This document shows positions 53,269 to 61,860 of a stretch of 64,000 nt of DNA, piece after piece. The notes below the pieces were generated by a model. The model worked only from the letters and a program-made list of their open reading frames with translations, did no database searches and was not told the DNA's origin. Every line of letters begins with the position of its first letter. Positions within the stretch are counted from its first letter, which is position 1. This DNA is from Saccharomonospora cyanea NA-134 (lineage in GTDB: Bacteria > Actinomycetota > Actinomycetes > Mycobacteriales > Pseudonocardiaceae): contig NZ_CM001440.1 in the NCBI RefSeq assembly GCF_000244975.1, forward strand, positions 372,001 through 436,000. Direction: 5' to 3'. A program made the translations under genes and the position numbers.

Positions 53269-54404
53269 GGGAGCTCCGCCCTGACCACGGTGGGCCCGTC
53301 GAGGGGGCTGTCCACGGCGAAGCCGCCGTCGGCCGCCGCGACCCTGCGCGCGAGTCCGGACAACCCCGCGCCGGCCGGATCCGCTCCGCCGACGCCGTCA
53401 TCGGTGATCTGCACGATGATCATTGTCTCGGTCCGCGACACCCTGATCTCGATCCGGGCGCAGCCGGAGTGTTTCAACGCGTTCGTCACGGCCTCCGACA
53501 CGACGAAGTACGCCACCGTCTCCGTCGCCGCGTCCGGGCGTTCGGAGAGCTCGTAACACAACGTCGTCGGCACGGTCGATCGCTCGGCCAGCGACTCCAG
53601 CGCCACGCCGAGCCCTCCCGTCTCCAGCGCGATGGGATACACCCGCCAGGTCACCTCACGCAGTTCGTTCAACGCTTGCCGCGACTGCTCGTGGGCCTGC
53701 CTCACCAGCTCGTCCACCCGGGCCGCGTCCGACGCCCTGCGGGCTCGCCCCAACAGCATTCCCAGAGCCACCAGCGACTGCTGCACACCGTCGTGGAGGT
53801 CCCGCTCGATGCGCCTGCGTTCGGCGTTCACCGCCTCGACCACCTCGGCCCGGGTGGTGGCGAGCTCCCGAACCCGCCTGCGCAGCCGTTCCTTGTCGCT
53901 CGGCCCGAGGAAACGGTGGGCGACCGCGCGGTCCAGCGCGGCCACCCCCAGCAGTCCCTGGACGGCGAGGAACGACAACAGCGTCCCACCCAGCGTCACG
54001 GTGAGCGGGTCGTACCAGCGGGGGTCGTCGCCACCGCCCACGGCCTCACCCGACAGCAACTGCCCCAGCATGATGGCGCCGGTGATCACCCCAAGCACGA
54101 TCAGCACGAGGACTCCCGCGCCCAGCCCGCCCACCACACACCGTACGGCGAGATAGCGCCACGCCCGGCCGTCGTCGTAGTCACCCGAGTTCTCGTTGCC
54201 CAGGAACCGGGCGACCCTCGCGCGCTCGACCTCGGCCAGGCGGCGTGCGCTCGCGAACACCCACCTCCGCGTGACCGGTGTGATCAGGGCCGGAGCGGTG
54301 AGGACGACGAAAACCAGTTCCGCGAAGGCCGTGAGAGCTCCGAGCGACAACCCGGTGCACACCCGCAGCGCACCGCGCGCGATACGCTCAGCGGGGGAGG
54401 ACAC
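53259..54404 (-). CDS. Sensor histidine kinase (HisKA_3 type)
   Basis: This 381-residue kinase has about four helices in a short N-terminal sensor region (15-45, 85-118, 135-160), with the loop SGEAVGGGDDPRWYDP outside. The dimerisation domain carries His204 in RRIERDLHDGVQQSLVALG, and the ATPase domain shows VSEAVTNALKHSGC and DDGVGGADPAGAGLSGLARR. Its architecture resembles actinobacterial kinases that sense envelope or membrane stress. The stimulus is unknown. Partner of the overlapping response regulator. Confidence 0.9.
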   Translation of the reverse strand: MSSPAERIARGALRVCTGLSLGALTAFAELVFVVLTAPALITPVTRRWVFASARRLAEVERARVARFLGNENSGDYDDGRAWRYLAVRCVVGGLGAGVLVLIVLGVITGAIMLGQLLSGEAVGGGDDPRWYDPLTVTLGGTLLSFLAVQGLLGVAALDRAVAHRFLGPSDKERLRRRVRELATTRAEVVEAVNAERRRIERDLHDGVQQSLVALGMLLGRARRASDAARVDELVRQAHEQSRQALNELREVTWRVYPIALETGGLGVALESLAERSTVPTTLCYELSERPDAATETVAYFVVSEAVTNALKHSGCARIEIRVSRTETMIIVQITDDGVGGADPAGAGLSGLARRVAAADGGFAVDSPLDGPTVVRAELPCA

Positions 54405-54570
54405 CCCGCAGAGACTAGCCGGGCCGGATCACCGTGTGACTGAGGTTTTCCACAGTTCCGGCCTGCGGATGAGCACCCCGCACTCGGCGGTGTGCACCAT
54501 CCCGTCCATGCCGTAGCGCTTTGTAGTGTTCTGGCCACAAACGGACTTGTGACTTCGCGAAAGGCCCCTC

Positions 54571-55221
54571 ATGAACAGTCTCGTAGCTCAGGCCGACAAC
54601 ACCGAGCTCGGTGGGCTCGCCGGGTGGACGGTTGATCTCATGGACGCGCTCGGCGGCCCGGGTGCGGCCGTGGCTGTGGGACTCGACAACCTGTTCCCGC
54701 CGATTCCGAGCGAGCTGATCCTGCCGCTCGCGGGCTTCACCGCCGCGCAGGGCCGGTTCAGCCTCGTCGAGGCGCTGGTGTGGACCACGGCGGGTTCGGT
54801 GATCGGTGCGGTCATCGTGTACCTGGTGGGGTACTTCTTCGGCCGGGAGCGCACCCGCAAGCTGATCACGATGCTGCCGCTGGTCAAGGAGTCGGACTTC
54901 GACCACGCCGAGCGGTGGTTCCGCAAGCACGGGACCAAGGCGGTGTTCTTCGGGCGCATGGTGCCGTTGGTGCGCAGCTTCATCTCCGTGCCCGCAGGCA
55001 TCGAGCGGATGCCGTTCTGGGTGTTCCTGTCGCTCACCGCACTCGGCAGTCTGTTGTGGAACTCCATCTTCGTCGTCGCGGGCTACTTCCTGGGTGCCAA
55101 CTGGCACGTGGTCGACGAGTACGCGGGCATCTTCCAGTACGTCGTCATCGGAGCCATCGTGATCGCTCTCGCGGTGTTCGTGGTGAAGCGCGTGCGTGAG
55201 CGTCGCAACGCGGGCGTCTGA
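54571..55221 (+). CDS. DedA family membrane protein
   Basis: This 216-residue protein has about five helices. The family block is DNLFPPIPSELILPLAGFTAAQGRFSLVEALVWTTAGSVIGAVIVYLVGYFFGRERTRKLI, and FFGRMVPLVRSFISVPAGIERMPFWVFLSLTALGSLLWN holds the conserved arginines. DedA proteins include undecaprenyl-phosphate flippases and transporters of phospholipids or cations. The ATG has AAAGG 9 bases upstream. It stands alone, followed by a strong terminator. Confidence 0.9.
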   Translation: MNSLVAQADNTELGGLAGWTVDLMDALGGPGAAVAVGLDNLFPPIPSELILPLAGFTAAQGRFSLVEALVWTTAGSVIGAVIVYLVGYFFGRERTRKLITMLPLVKESDFDHAERWFRKHGTKAVFFGRMVPLVRSFISVPAGIERMPFWVFLSLTALGSLLWNSIFVVAGYFLGANWHVVDEYAGIFQYVVIGAIVIALAVFVVKRVRERRNAGV

Positions 55222-55247
55222 ACCACCGGGGCGTATCGGAAACACCG

Positions 55248-55277
55248 ACACCCGCGCGCGGATCAGCGCGCGGGTGT
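55248..55277 (+). terminator. Terminator after the DedA gene
   Basis: ACACCCGCGCGC (55248-55259) pairs with GCGCGCGGGTGT (55266-55277) across a 6-base loop, 27 bases after the stop. The rest of the 338-base gap to 55559 has an AT-rich patch with TATACT at 55352, a possible -10 for the next gene, and no recognisable gene. Confidence 0.8.
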
Positions 55278-55559
55278 TCGTGTGTGTGCGCCCGGTTCGC
55301 CGCGCGAAGGCGGTTGGGTCGCGAAGCAAGACGGAATGTGTCATAAATCACTATACTCGTCGACTACCATTCGCGACCAATTCGAGACGGAGGTGTTCAC
55401 CCGCTTCGCGGTCGGACGACCGTCAATGTTGGACGTTGTTAACGCAGCGCTGATCTGATGGCAGCGATCAGCCGTCCCGATACGCCTACTGGGGGTAAAG
55501 TATCGCCTCGTTCGCGGGTCGGCCCCGACAGGCGCATGCGCGTCACGCAAGGAGGTTGC

Positions 55560-58217
55560 ATGCCGGACGCATACGGCGACGCCCCCGAGGCCGGTGCGGC
55601 GGGTGATGTGCCGGAACCGGCTGGGCGGTCGATCGAGGAGAGCCAATCGTCGAGTGAGGCGCACGCGGACGAGAGTCGGTTCCGCCTCTACACAGTGGCG
55701 GTGCTCACACTGGGGATCGCGGCGGCGGCAGCGGTGTCCGCGTGGTTGCCCTTCCACGGCTCGATCCATCTGTGGTGGATCGGACCACTGCTCGCCGTGG
55801 CCTTCCTCGGGGCCGAGCAACTCGGCGTCAACGTCGACGTCCGCAGCGGAATCTCCTGGACCATCTCCTTCACCGAGATACCACTGGTCATCGGCCTGCT
55901 GGTCGCCCCATTCGAAGTCGTACTCGCCGCGCACGTCGTCGCGGGCGTCACCACACTGCTGGCACGCCGGGTCACCGGTCGCGTCCTCTACAACGCGGGC
56001 GCGTTCCTGCTGGAGGTCACGAGCGCGTTCGCCGTCGCGGGCCTCGTGAGCCACGCCCTCGGCGAGGGCGACCACATGCCGTGGCTGGCCGCGCTCGCGG
56101 GCACGCTGACCGCACCGCTCGCCAGCACGCTGCTCGCGATGGCGGCCGTGCGCGTGCTGCGTCGGCGCATGAGGATCGGCACCGTGGTCCGGCTCGCGGG
56201 CCGCATCCTCGTGGTCGGCTTCGTCAACGCCTCCGTGGGGCTCACCGGCTACCTCGTCGTCTCGAAGACCCCGCAAGCCTGGCCGATCGTGCTCGCGGTG
56301 AGCCTCGGCCTCGCCGCGCTGTACTGGGCGTACTCCGACCTGCTACGCGAACAGCGCGACATGGAGGCGCTCACCGACGTGAGCCTCATGGTGGCCAGGT
56401 CGGGACAGCAGGTCGCGGCACGTCCGGCGGGCAAGGCCGGCGACATCGGCGTGGACGTCGACCTCGACGAGTGGGCCACGATCGCCGAGCGCATCCGCGA
56501 CCAGCTCGCCGCGGCCCGGATCGTGCTGCGGCTGCGGCTCGAACCCGACGAACCGCTGCGCACCGTGGTGGTCGGCGAGGAACTGCCCGCCGCCGCGAGG
56601 GACGACCAGGGAATCGACGACCCGCTGCTGCGGCTGCCGGGCTCCCACGTCCGGCACCTGCGCATCACCGAGGCCAACACCCAGGTCAGGTCGGCGCTGC
56701 TCCACCGAGGCGCGAGCGAGGCGCTCGCCGTCCCGCTGCGCAGCGCCAACCAACTGCTCGGCATCGTCGAGGCACACGACAGGTTGTCGCGGTGGCGGGG
56801 CTTCGGCAAGTACGACGTCCAGTTGCTCGGCACGATGGCGAGTCATCTGGCCACCGCGCTCGACAACCGCAGGTTGCTCGCCACACTGCGCCACGACGCC
56901 TATCACGATCCGCTGACGGGGCTGCTGAACCGTCCCGGTTTCCGGCAGGTGGCCGCCGAACCGCTCCGGAAGTGCGCGAACTTGGTGGTGCTGCGGGTCG
57001 ATCTCGACGTGTTCTCCACCGTCAGCGATGCACTCGGCTACACCTGGGCCGACCGGATGTTGATGGCGGCGGGCAGGCGCATGCGCGACACGCTGGGCTC
57101 CGACGTTCCGCTGGCGAGGCTGGAGGGCGCGTCGTTCGCCGTACTGCTCGCCGACTGCGACGCGGAGTGCGCGCAGCGGGTCGCCCAGCGGCTGCGGAGC
57201 CAGCTCTCCGCGCCGTACCCCGTGGAACGGCTCATGGTCGAGGCCAACGCCGTGGTCGGTTACGTCACGACGACGGCGGAGGAGAACGCCGAGCGCGCCG
57301 ACGTGGACAGTCTCCTGCAACGGGCCGACATGGCGGTCCGTGCCACCCGCGGAGGCGAGGAGGTGAAGTCCTACGTCCCCAGCATGGGGCAGATCTTCCT
57401 GCGACGGTTCCAGATGGTCACGCAGTTCCGGCAGGCCATCGAGGAGGGGCAGGTCACGGTGCACTACCAGCCGAAGGTCGCCCTTCCCGGCAAGCAGGTG
57501 CTGGGCGTCGAGGCGCTGGTGCGCTGGCAGCACCCGGAGTTCGGCCGGGTCAACCCCGACGAGTTCGTGCCCGCCGTCGAGGCCGCGGGGCTGGTCGGTG
57601 TCCTCACGTCGTTCGTGCTGGAAACGGCGCTCGACCGCGTGCGGCGATGGCTCGCCGAGGGGTTGCGCATCTCGGTCGCGGTGAACCTGTCGGTGCGCAA
57701 CCTCGCCGACGCGGAGTTCCCCAAGCGGGTCGCCGAGTCGCTGGAACGGTTCGGTGTTCCCGGTGAGCTGCTCACGCTGGAGCTCACCGAGTCGGACGTG
57801 ATGCAGGACCCGGAGCGGGCGCTGCCGATCCTGCGGGAGCTGAGCGAGTTGGGGATCGAGTTGGCCGTGGACGACTTCGGCACCGGGTACTCGTCGCTGG
57901 CCTACCTGCGGCAGCTCCCCGTCGACCAGGTCAAGATCGACAAGAGCTTCGTGTTCGGCATGGGCACCGACCTGGGCGATTTGGCCGTGGTCAGATCGAT
58001 CGTGGAACTGGGGCATTCGCTGGGGCTCACGGTGGTCGCCGAGGGCGTCGAGGAGGACCTGGCGCGCGATCAGCTGGAGGCCATGGGCTGCGACGTGGCC
58101 CAGGGCTATCTCATCTCCCGGCCGCTGTCGGAAGACCGCCTGGAGGCCTGGCTGCAGGCCAGGACGGCCCGCTCCCTCGATCCCGCGTCCGAGGCGGTGT
58201 TGACCCTGCTGACCTGA
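55560..58217 (+). CDS. Membrane GGDEF(degenerate)-EAL protein, probable cyclic di-GMP phosphodiesterase
   Basis: This 885-residue protein starts with a helical membrane domain (about 45-270, seven or eight helices), followed by a GAF-like region (300-440), a GGDEF domain (450-610) and an EAL domain (620-865). The GGDEF signature is replaced by EGASF near residue 520, so cyclase activity is unlikely. The EAL site looks intact: EALVRW (about 651), NLSVRNL, ELTESDVM, VDDFGTGYSSLAYL (about 770), VKIDKSF and AEGVEE. It probably degrades cyclic di-GMP. AAGGAGG lies 4 bases before ATG 55560, which decides this start over an upstream one at 55458. Confidence 0.88.
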   Translation: MPDAYGDAPEAGAAGDVPEPAGRSIEESQSSSEAHADESRFRLYTVAVLTLGIAAAAAVSAWLPFHGSIHLWWIGPLLAVAFLGAEQLGVNVDVRSGISWTISFTEIPLVIGLLVAPFEVVLAAHVVAGVTTLLARRVTGRVLYNAGAFLLEVTSAFAVAGLVSHALGEGDHMPWLAALAGTLTAPLASTLLAMAAVRVLRRRMRIGTVVRLAGRILVVGFVNASVGLTGYLVVSKTPQAWPIVLAVSLGLAALYWAYSDLLREQRDMEALTDVSLMVARSGQQVAARPAGKAGDIGVDVDLDEWATIAERIRDQLAAARIVLRLRLEPDEPLRTVVVGEELPAAARDDQGIDDPLLRLPGSHVRHLRITEANTQVRSALLHRGASEALAVPLRSANQLLGIVEAHDRLSRWRGFGKYDVQLLGTMASHLATALDNRRLLATLRHDAYHDPLTGLLNRPGFRQVAAEPLRKCANLVVLRVDLDVFSTVSDALGYTWADRMLMAAGRRMRDTLGSDVPLARLEGASFAVLLADCDAECAQRVAQRLRSQLSAPYPVERLMVEANAVVGYVTTTAEENAERADVDSLLQRADMAVRATRGGEEVKSYVPSMGQIFLRRFQMVTQFRQAIEEGQVTVHYQPKVALPGKQVLGVEALVRWQHPEFGRVNPDEFVPAVEAAGLVGVLTSFVLETALDRVRRWLAEGLRISVAVNLSVRNLADAEFPKRVAESLERFGVPGELLTLELTESDVMQDPERALPILRELSELGIELAVDDFGTGYSSLAYLRQLPVDQVKIDKSFVFGMGTDLGDLAVVRSIVELGHSLGLTVVAEGVEEDLARDQLEAMGCDVAQGYLISRPLSEDRLEAWLQARTARSLDPASEAVLTLLT

Positions 58218-58235
58218 GGTTTTGCCCTAAACCGA

Positions 58236-58251
58236 CCCCCGCCTTCGGGGG
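58236..58251 (+). terminator. Short GC-rich hairpin after the EAL gene
   Basis: CCCCCG and CGGGGG pair around CCTT, 18 bases after the stop and 43 bases before tRNA-Thr. It probably ends the EAL transcript. Confidence 0.55.
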
Positions 58252-58293
58252 CTCGGCAGGTGCTGTATTCTTGTTGTCAGCCCGATGGGGCAG

Positions 58294-58366
58294 GCCCCTT
58301 TAGCTCAGTCGGCAGAGCGTCTCCATGGTAAGGAGAAGGTCTACGGTTCGATTCCGTAAAGGGGCT
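58294..58366 (+). tRNA. tRNA-Thr (GGT)
   Basis: The acceptor arm GCCCCTT pairs with AAGGGGC (58359-58365). The anticodon stem TCTCC/GGAGA encloses ATGGTAA, giving anticodon GGT for ACC codons. The GGTTCGATTCC T-loop is intact. No CCA is encoded. Confidence 0.95.
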
Positions 58367-58381
58367 CGGTGTGTGTTACGA

Positions 58382-58454
58382 GGCGGTGTAGCTCAGTCGG
58401 TAGAGCAAGCGGCTCATAATCGCTGTGTCGCCGGTTCGAGTCCGGCCACCGCTA
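58382..58454 (+). tRNA. tRNA-Met (CAT), elongator type
   Basis: The acceptor arm GGCGGTG pairs with CACCGCT (58447-58453), the first pair being G-U. Stem AGCGG/TCGCT encloses CTCATAA with anticodon CAT. The paired first position and lack of the three G-C initiator stem pairs indicate an elongator tRNA. It is 15 bases after tRNA-Thr, so both probably come from one transcript. Confidence 0.92.
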
Positions 58455-58485
58455 CGCTGTTTCGATGAGAGAGTAAGGAGCCGTT

Positions 58486-58650
58486 GTGGCTGCCACCGAC
58501 GTACGACCGAAGATCACGTTGGCGTGCGAGGTCTGCAAGCACCGCAACTACATCACCAAGAAGAACCGTCGCAACGACCCGGATCGCTTGGAGATGAAGA
58601 AGTTCTGCCCCAATTGCGGAACGCACCGGGTGCACAAGGAGACGCGCTGA
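58486..58650 (+). CDS. rpmG: 50S ribosomal protein L33
   Basis: This 54-residue bL33 protein reads [20 protein letters not shown], then [20 protein letters not shown] and [13 protein letters not shown]. The two CxxC pairs show it is the zinc-binding (C+) paralogue. The GTG start has AAGGAG 5 bases upstream. It follows tRNA-Thr and tRNA-Met closely, the order found in mycobacteria ahead of hadABC. It is short and easily missed. Confidence 0.96.
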   Translation: MAATDVRPKITLACEVCKHRNYITKKNRRNDPDRLEMKKFCPNCGTHRVHKETR

Positions 58651-58669
58651 CGCGTATCCCACCAGCTTC

Positions 58670-58704
58670 ACGAAGCCGCCCTCGCGAGTCGAGGGCGGCT
58701 TCGT
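58670..58704 (+). terminator. Terminator after rpmG
   Basis: A 15-bp perfect stem (58670-58684 with 58690-58704; arm ACGAAGCCGCCCTCG) with a 5-base loop is followed by TGTGTT. It separates rpmG from the protease gene. Confidence 0.9.
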
Positions 58705-58832
58705 TGTGTTGGACGGCAGTATAGCGTCAGGGAAGTTGGAAAAAACCCAACGATCGGGCCTACCTTTTCCGGCGTGTCAGGGATCACCTTGGTCGGCGAC
58801 CCATTTCCAACCCTGCGGAAGTGAGGACCGAC

Positions 58833-59978
58833 ATGAGGAAACTGGTGAGATCGACGGTCGCGGCCGGAGCGTGCGCCCTGGTGTTCGGTGCGGTGGCGCC
58901 GGCAATGGCCTCGGAGGCCTCGGAGGCCTCCAAGGCCTCCGAGACCCCAGAGGCCTCCACGGCGTCGACGTCCGGAGTCGAGGGCTATTCCGCCGACGTC
59001 GCCGCGGAGGCGGTGTCCGCGCTCGTCGCGGAACGCGGTGTCGACCAGGAGGCGGCGAAGGCGCTGCTGCGTACACAGGACGCCGCCGTCCGGACTCTCG
59101 ACGCGGCGCTGTCCCAGCTCGGCGACCGTGCCGCGGGCGGGTACCTGGACGCCTCCGGCAACCCCGTGGTCAACGTCGTGAGCCAGGCCGCGGCGACCTC
59201 GGTCGAAAGCTCGGGTGTGGTGACGAGGCTCGTCTCCCACACGGCCGCCGAGCTGGAGTCCGCGCGGGCGGAACTGGAGTCCCTGCCGTCGGTGTCGGAC
59301 ACCACGATCGCCACCGATCCCATCACGAACCAGGTGGTGGTCACGGTCTCGGACGCGGCCGACGACGCCCAGGCCGCCGACCTGGTGGCCGCGGCGGAGC
59401 GGCTGGGCGACAAGGTCAGGGTCGAGTACGTCGCGGGTGGGTTCGAAGCGGCCATCTACGGTGGCGAGGCCATCACGGGAGGTGGCAGCCGCTGCTCGGC
59501 GGGCTTCAACGTCAACTCGGGAGGCCAGAACTACATCGTCGACGCCGGTCACTGCACCGGTGCGGTGTCCCAGTGGAACGTCGGTCCCTCGGTCGGTGCC
59601 AGCTTCCCCGGCAACGACTACGGCCTGATCCGCAACGACACGGGCAGTGCGCCGGGCGCGGTGAGCCTGTACAACGGCTCGGCCCAGCAGATCAACTCGG
59701 CGTCCAACGCGTACGTGGGCCAGTCGATCTGCAAGAGCGGCAGCACCACGGGTCTCACCTGCGGCACCGTGCGGGCCACGAACGTCACCGTGAACTACCC
59801 GCAGGGTGCCGTGTACCAGCTGGTGCAGACCTCGGCGTCGGTCAACTCCGGTGACTCCGGCGGTGCGCTGTTCGCCGGCAGCGTCGGTCTCGGCATCACC
59901 TCCGGTATGGGTGGCGGCAGCTCGTTCTTCCAGCCGCTGACGGAGGCGCTCAGCGCGTACGGCGTGCGCTTGAACTGA
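58833..59978 (+). CDS. Secreted chymotrypsin-like serine protease (streptogrisin/alpha-lytic type)
   Basis: This 381-residue preproprotein has a signal peptide (1-26, ending AMAS), a propeptide of about 180 residues that acts as a folding aid in this family, and a mature S1 domain from about residue 208 (AAIYGGEAITGGGSRCSAGFNV). The triad is His240 in DAGHC, Asp262 in NDYGLI and Ser342 in SGDSGGAL. Cysteine pairs fit the two or three disulfides of streptogrisins. ATG 58833 has GAGG 6 bases upstream; GTG 58821 would only add four residues. The linker after the signal is encoded by four 9-bp tandem repeats (58908-58943). Confidence 0.92.
   Translation: MRKLVRSTVAAGACALVFGAVAPAMASEASEASKASETPEASTASTSGVEGYSADVAAEAVSALVAERGVDQEAAKALLRTQDAAVRTLDAALSQLGDRAAGGYLDASGNPVVNVVSQAAATSVESSGVVTRLVSHTAAELESARAELESLPSVSDTTIATDPITNQVVVTVSDAADDAQAADLVAAAERLGDKVRVEYVAGGFEAAIYGGEAITGGGSRCSAGFNVNSGGQNYIVDAGHCTGAVSQWNVGPSVGASFPGNDYGLIRNDTGSAPGAVSLYNGSAQQINSASNAYVGQSICKSGSTTGLTCGTVRATNVTVNYPQGAVYQLVQTSASVNSGDSGGALFAGSVGLGITSGMGGGSSFFQPLTEALSAYGVRLN
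58908..58943 (+). repeat. 9-bp tandem repeats in the protease propeptide
   Basis: Four copies of GCCTCSRAG-type 9-mers (GCCTCGGAG twice, GCCTCCAAG, GCCTCCGAG) encode ASE/ASK triplets just after the signal cleavage site. Such a repeat can change length in frame by slippage. Confidence 0.8.
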
Positions 59979-60092
59979 TCCCTTCCCACTCGCCGCGGCG
60001 GCGGTCGCGGGCAGGCCCCGTGTCTTGTGGAGCCTGGCCGTGGCTGCCGCCGCGTCCGGTAGCCGTGGACGCGCCCCGGTAACCTGCCGTTC

Positions 60093-60536
60093 GTGCCATT
60101 GGATCCGAGTTTCGCCGGGCGCACGTATCCGCCCACCACCACGTACGAGGTCAGCCGCGCCAAGATCGCGGAGTTCGCCGACGCCATCGGTGACGACAAC
60201 CCGCTGTACCGCGACCCCGAGGCGGCGAAGTCCGCGGGGTACCCGGACGTGATCGCGCCGCCGACGTTCCTCACGATCATCAACCTGACGTCGATCAACG
60301 CGATCGTCGCCGATCCCGAACTGGGCCTCGACTACTCGCGCATGGTCCATGGCGATCAGCGGTTCACCCACCACCGCCCCGTCCACGCGGGGGACGTGCT
60401 CCGGCTCACCACGCACATCGACAGCGTCTTCGCCCGCGCGGGCAACGACTTCCTGAACGTCCGCGCCGACGTCGAGACCACGGCCGGAGAGCCGGTGTGC
60501 ACCACGCACGCGCAACTCGTCGTGAGGGGAGAGTGA
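60093..60536 (+). CDS. hadA: (3R)-hydroxyacyl-ACP dehydratase subunit, HadA-like
   Basis: This 147-residue MaoC-like hot-dog protein with N-terminal DYPPTTTYEVSRAKIAEFADAIGDDNP-type sequence and APPTFLTIINL is the substrate-binding partner in Had dehydratases. It lacks the catalytic D..H pair of the hydratase motif, which the next gene supplies. Together they dehydrate 3-hydroxyacyl-ACP in type II fatty acid elongation. GTG start. Its stop overlaps the hadB GTG by 4 bases. Confidence 0.88.
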   Translation: MPLDPSFAGRTYPPTTTYEVSRAKIAEFADAIGDDNPLYRDPEAAKSAGYPDVIAPPTFLTIINLTSINAIVADPELGLDYSRMVHGDQRFTHHRPVHAGDVLRLTTHIDSVFARAGNDFLNVRADVETTAGEPVCTTHAQLVVRGE

Positions 60537-60964
60537 CCGTGTCCGAGACCACGGCCGGTGCCACGGTGAACGTCGGCGACGAGCTGCCGCCGCTGTCCGT
60601 GCACGTCACCCGTGACCAGCTCGTCCGATACGCGGGCGCGTCGCTGGACTTCAACCCGATCCACTGGAACGAGCGGTTCGCCACGGAGGTCGGGCTTCCC
60701 GGTGTGATCGCCCACGGGATGCTGACCATGGCCCTCGGAGGCCGGTTGGTGACCGACTGGCTGGGCGATCCCGGGCGACTCGTGGAGTACGGCGTGCGGT
60801 TCACCCGGCCGGTGGTGGTGCCCGACGACGACACGGGCGCGCTCGTCGAGTTCACCGGCAAGGTGGGCGAGGTGCGCGACGACGGCACCGCACGCATCGA
60901 CGTCACGGCGAAGTTCGACGGCAGGACGGTGCTGGGCAAGGCACAGGCCGTCGTCCGGCTCTGA
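60533..60964 (+). CDS. hadB: (3R)-hydroxyacyl-ACP dehydratase catalytic subunit, HadB-like
   Basis: This 143-residue MaoC dehydratase carries the hydratase-2 motif YAGASLDFNPIHWNERFATEVGLPGVIAHGMLTMALGGRLV, with the catalytic Asp and His in DFNPIHWN. It works with the HadA-like subunit. The GTG at 60533 overlaps the hadA stop (GTGA). No hadC follows; mycobacteria have it for mycolic-acid-length substrates, so its absence fits an organism without mycolates. Confidence 0.9.
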   Translation: MTVSETTAGATVNVGDELPPLSVHVTRDQLVRYAGASLDFNPIHWNERFATEVGLPGVIAHGMLTMALGGRLVTDWLGDPGRLVEYGVRFTRPVVVPDDDTGALVEFTGKVGEVRDDGTARIDVTAKFDGRTVLGKAQAVVRL

Positions 60965-60981
60965 GGGCTCCGGGGCGGGGC

Positions 60982-61848
60982 TCAGCCTTCGCGTACCGCG
61001 GCGAGCACGGCGTCGGCGATGGCACGTTCCCCCCGTGCGGTGGGGTGCAGGGGCGCGGCTCCGGTGGTGGATTCCAGCCCCTCGATCCAGCGCTCGCCCT
61101 CCGGTGCGCACAGGTGGTGGTCCGCCGTGGCCGACGCCGTGTCGACGAACTCCGCGCCGTGGGTGTTGGCCTGCTGTTCCAGCACGTGGTTGAGCAGGTC
61201 CAGGCCCTCGCGCAGAGCGGCCAGGTCGCCGGGGGAGTGGGGCAGCACGTCGGCACACACCGCCGGGTCGTCCGGCAGGATCGTCGGGTAACCCACCACG
61301 AGGACGCGCGCCTCGGGCACCTTGTCCCTGATGCCCTCGACCACCGACGCGACGGCGGACACGGTGTTGGCGACGCGGTCGCCGACGGCGACGCTCTCGC
61401 TGCACTCGCCGCCGTCGGCCGCCACCTCGCCGCACTGGGCCGCCAGCTCCACGAGGCCGACGTCGTTGCCGCCGATGCCCACCGTCACCAGCGTCGTGTC
61501 AGAGGTGACCGCCGAAAGCTGGGGCGGGTTGGTGCCGTCAGTGGTCTGCTGGGGTCGGGTGAGGTGTTCGGTGGTGGCGCCTCCACAGCTGACGTCGGTG
61601 AACGACTCCGCGCCCACCTCGGCCGCGACCAGCCGCGGATAGTTGTTGTCAGACCGTTCGCAGCCTTCCGGTGACCCCACGGGGCGGCCGGTGCCGGGTG
61701 CGGCCGTGTAGGAGTCGCCGAGCGCGACGTAGTGCACCGGCTCCTGCCTGCCCTGTGGTTCGTCGTCGGTGCGTGCCACGTTCCCGCCGGCGCACGCCAC
61801 TGCCAGCGCCGCCACGGCCACCGTTACGAGTCCTGCTCGTCCACGCAC
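60982..61848 (-). CDS. SGNH-hydrolase family lipoprotein
   Basis: This 288-residue surface lipoprotein (lipobox LAVAC, Cys19) has a GDSL/SGNH esterase domain: nucleophile Ser46 in VALGDSYTA, the oxyanion block TDVSCGGATTEHL, GIGGNDVGLVELAAQC with the Asn, and the histidine in APLHPTARGERAIADAVL. The usual aspartate three residues before the histidine is alanine, so it may use a Ser-His dyad. Cysteines match the disulfides of Streptomyces secreted lipases. Substrate unknown. GTG start. Confidence 0.87.
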   Translation of the reverse strand: MRGRAGLVTVAVAALAVACAGGNVARTDDEPQGRQEPVHYVALGDSYTAAPGTGRPVGSPEGCERSDNNYPRLVAAEVGAESFTDVSCGGATTEHLTRPQQTTDGTNPPQLSAVTSDTTLVTVGIGGNDVGLVELAAQCGEVAADGGECSESVAVGDRVANTVSAVASVVEGIRDKVPEARVLVVGYPTILPDDPAVCADVLPHSPGDLAALREGLDLLNHVLEQQANTHGAEFVDTASATADHHLCAPEGERWIEGLESTTGAAPLHPTARGERAIADAVLAAVREG

Positions 61849-61860
61849 ACTCGATTTCTA

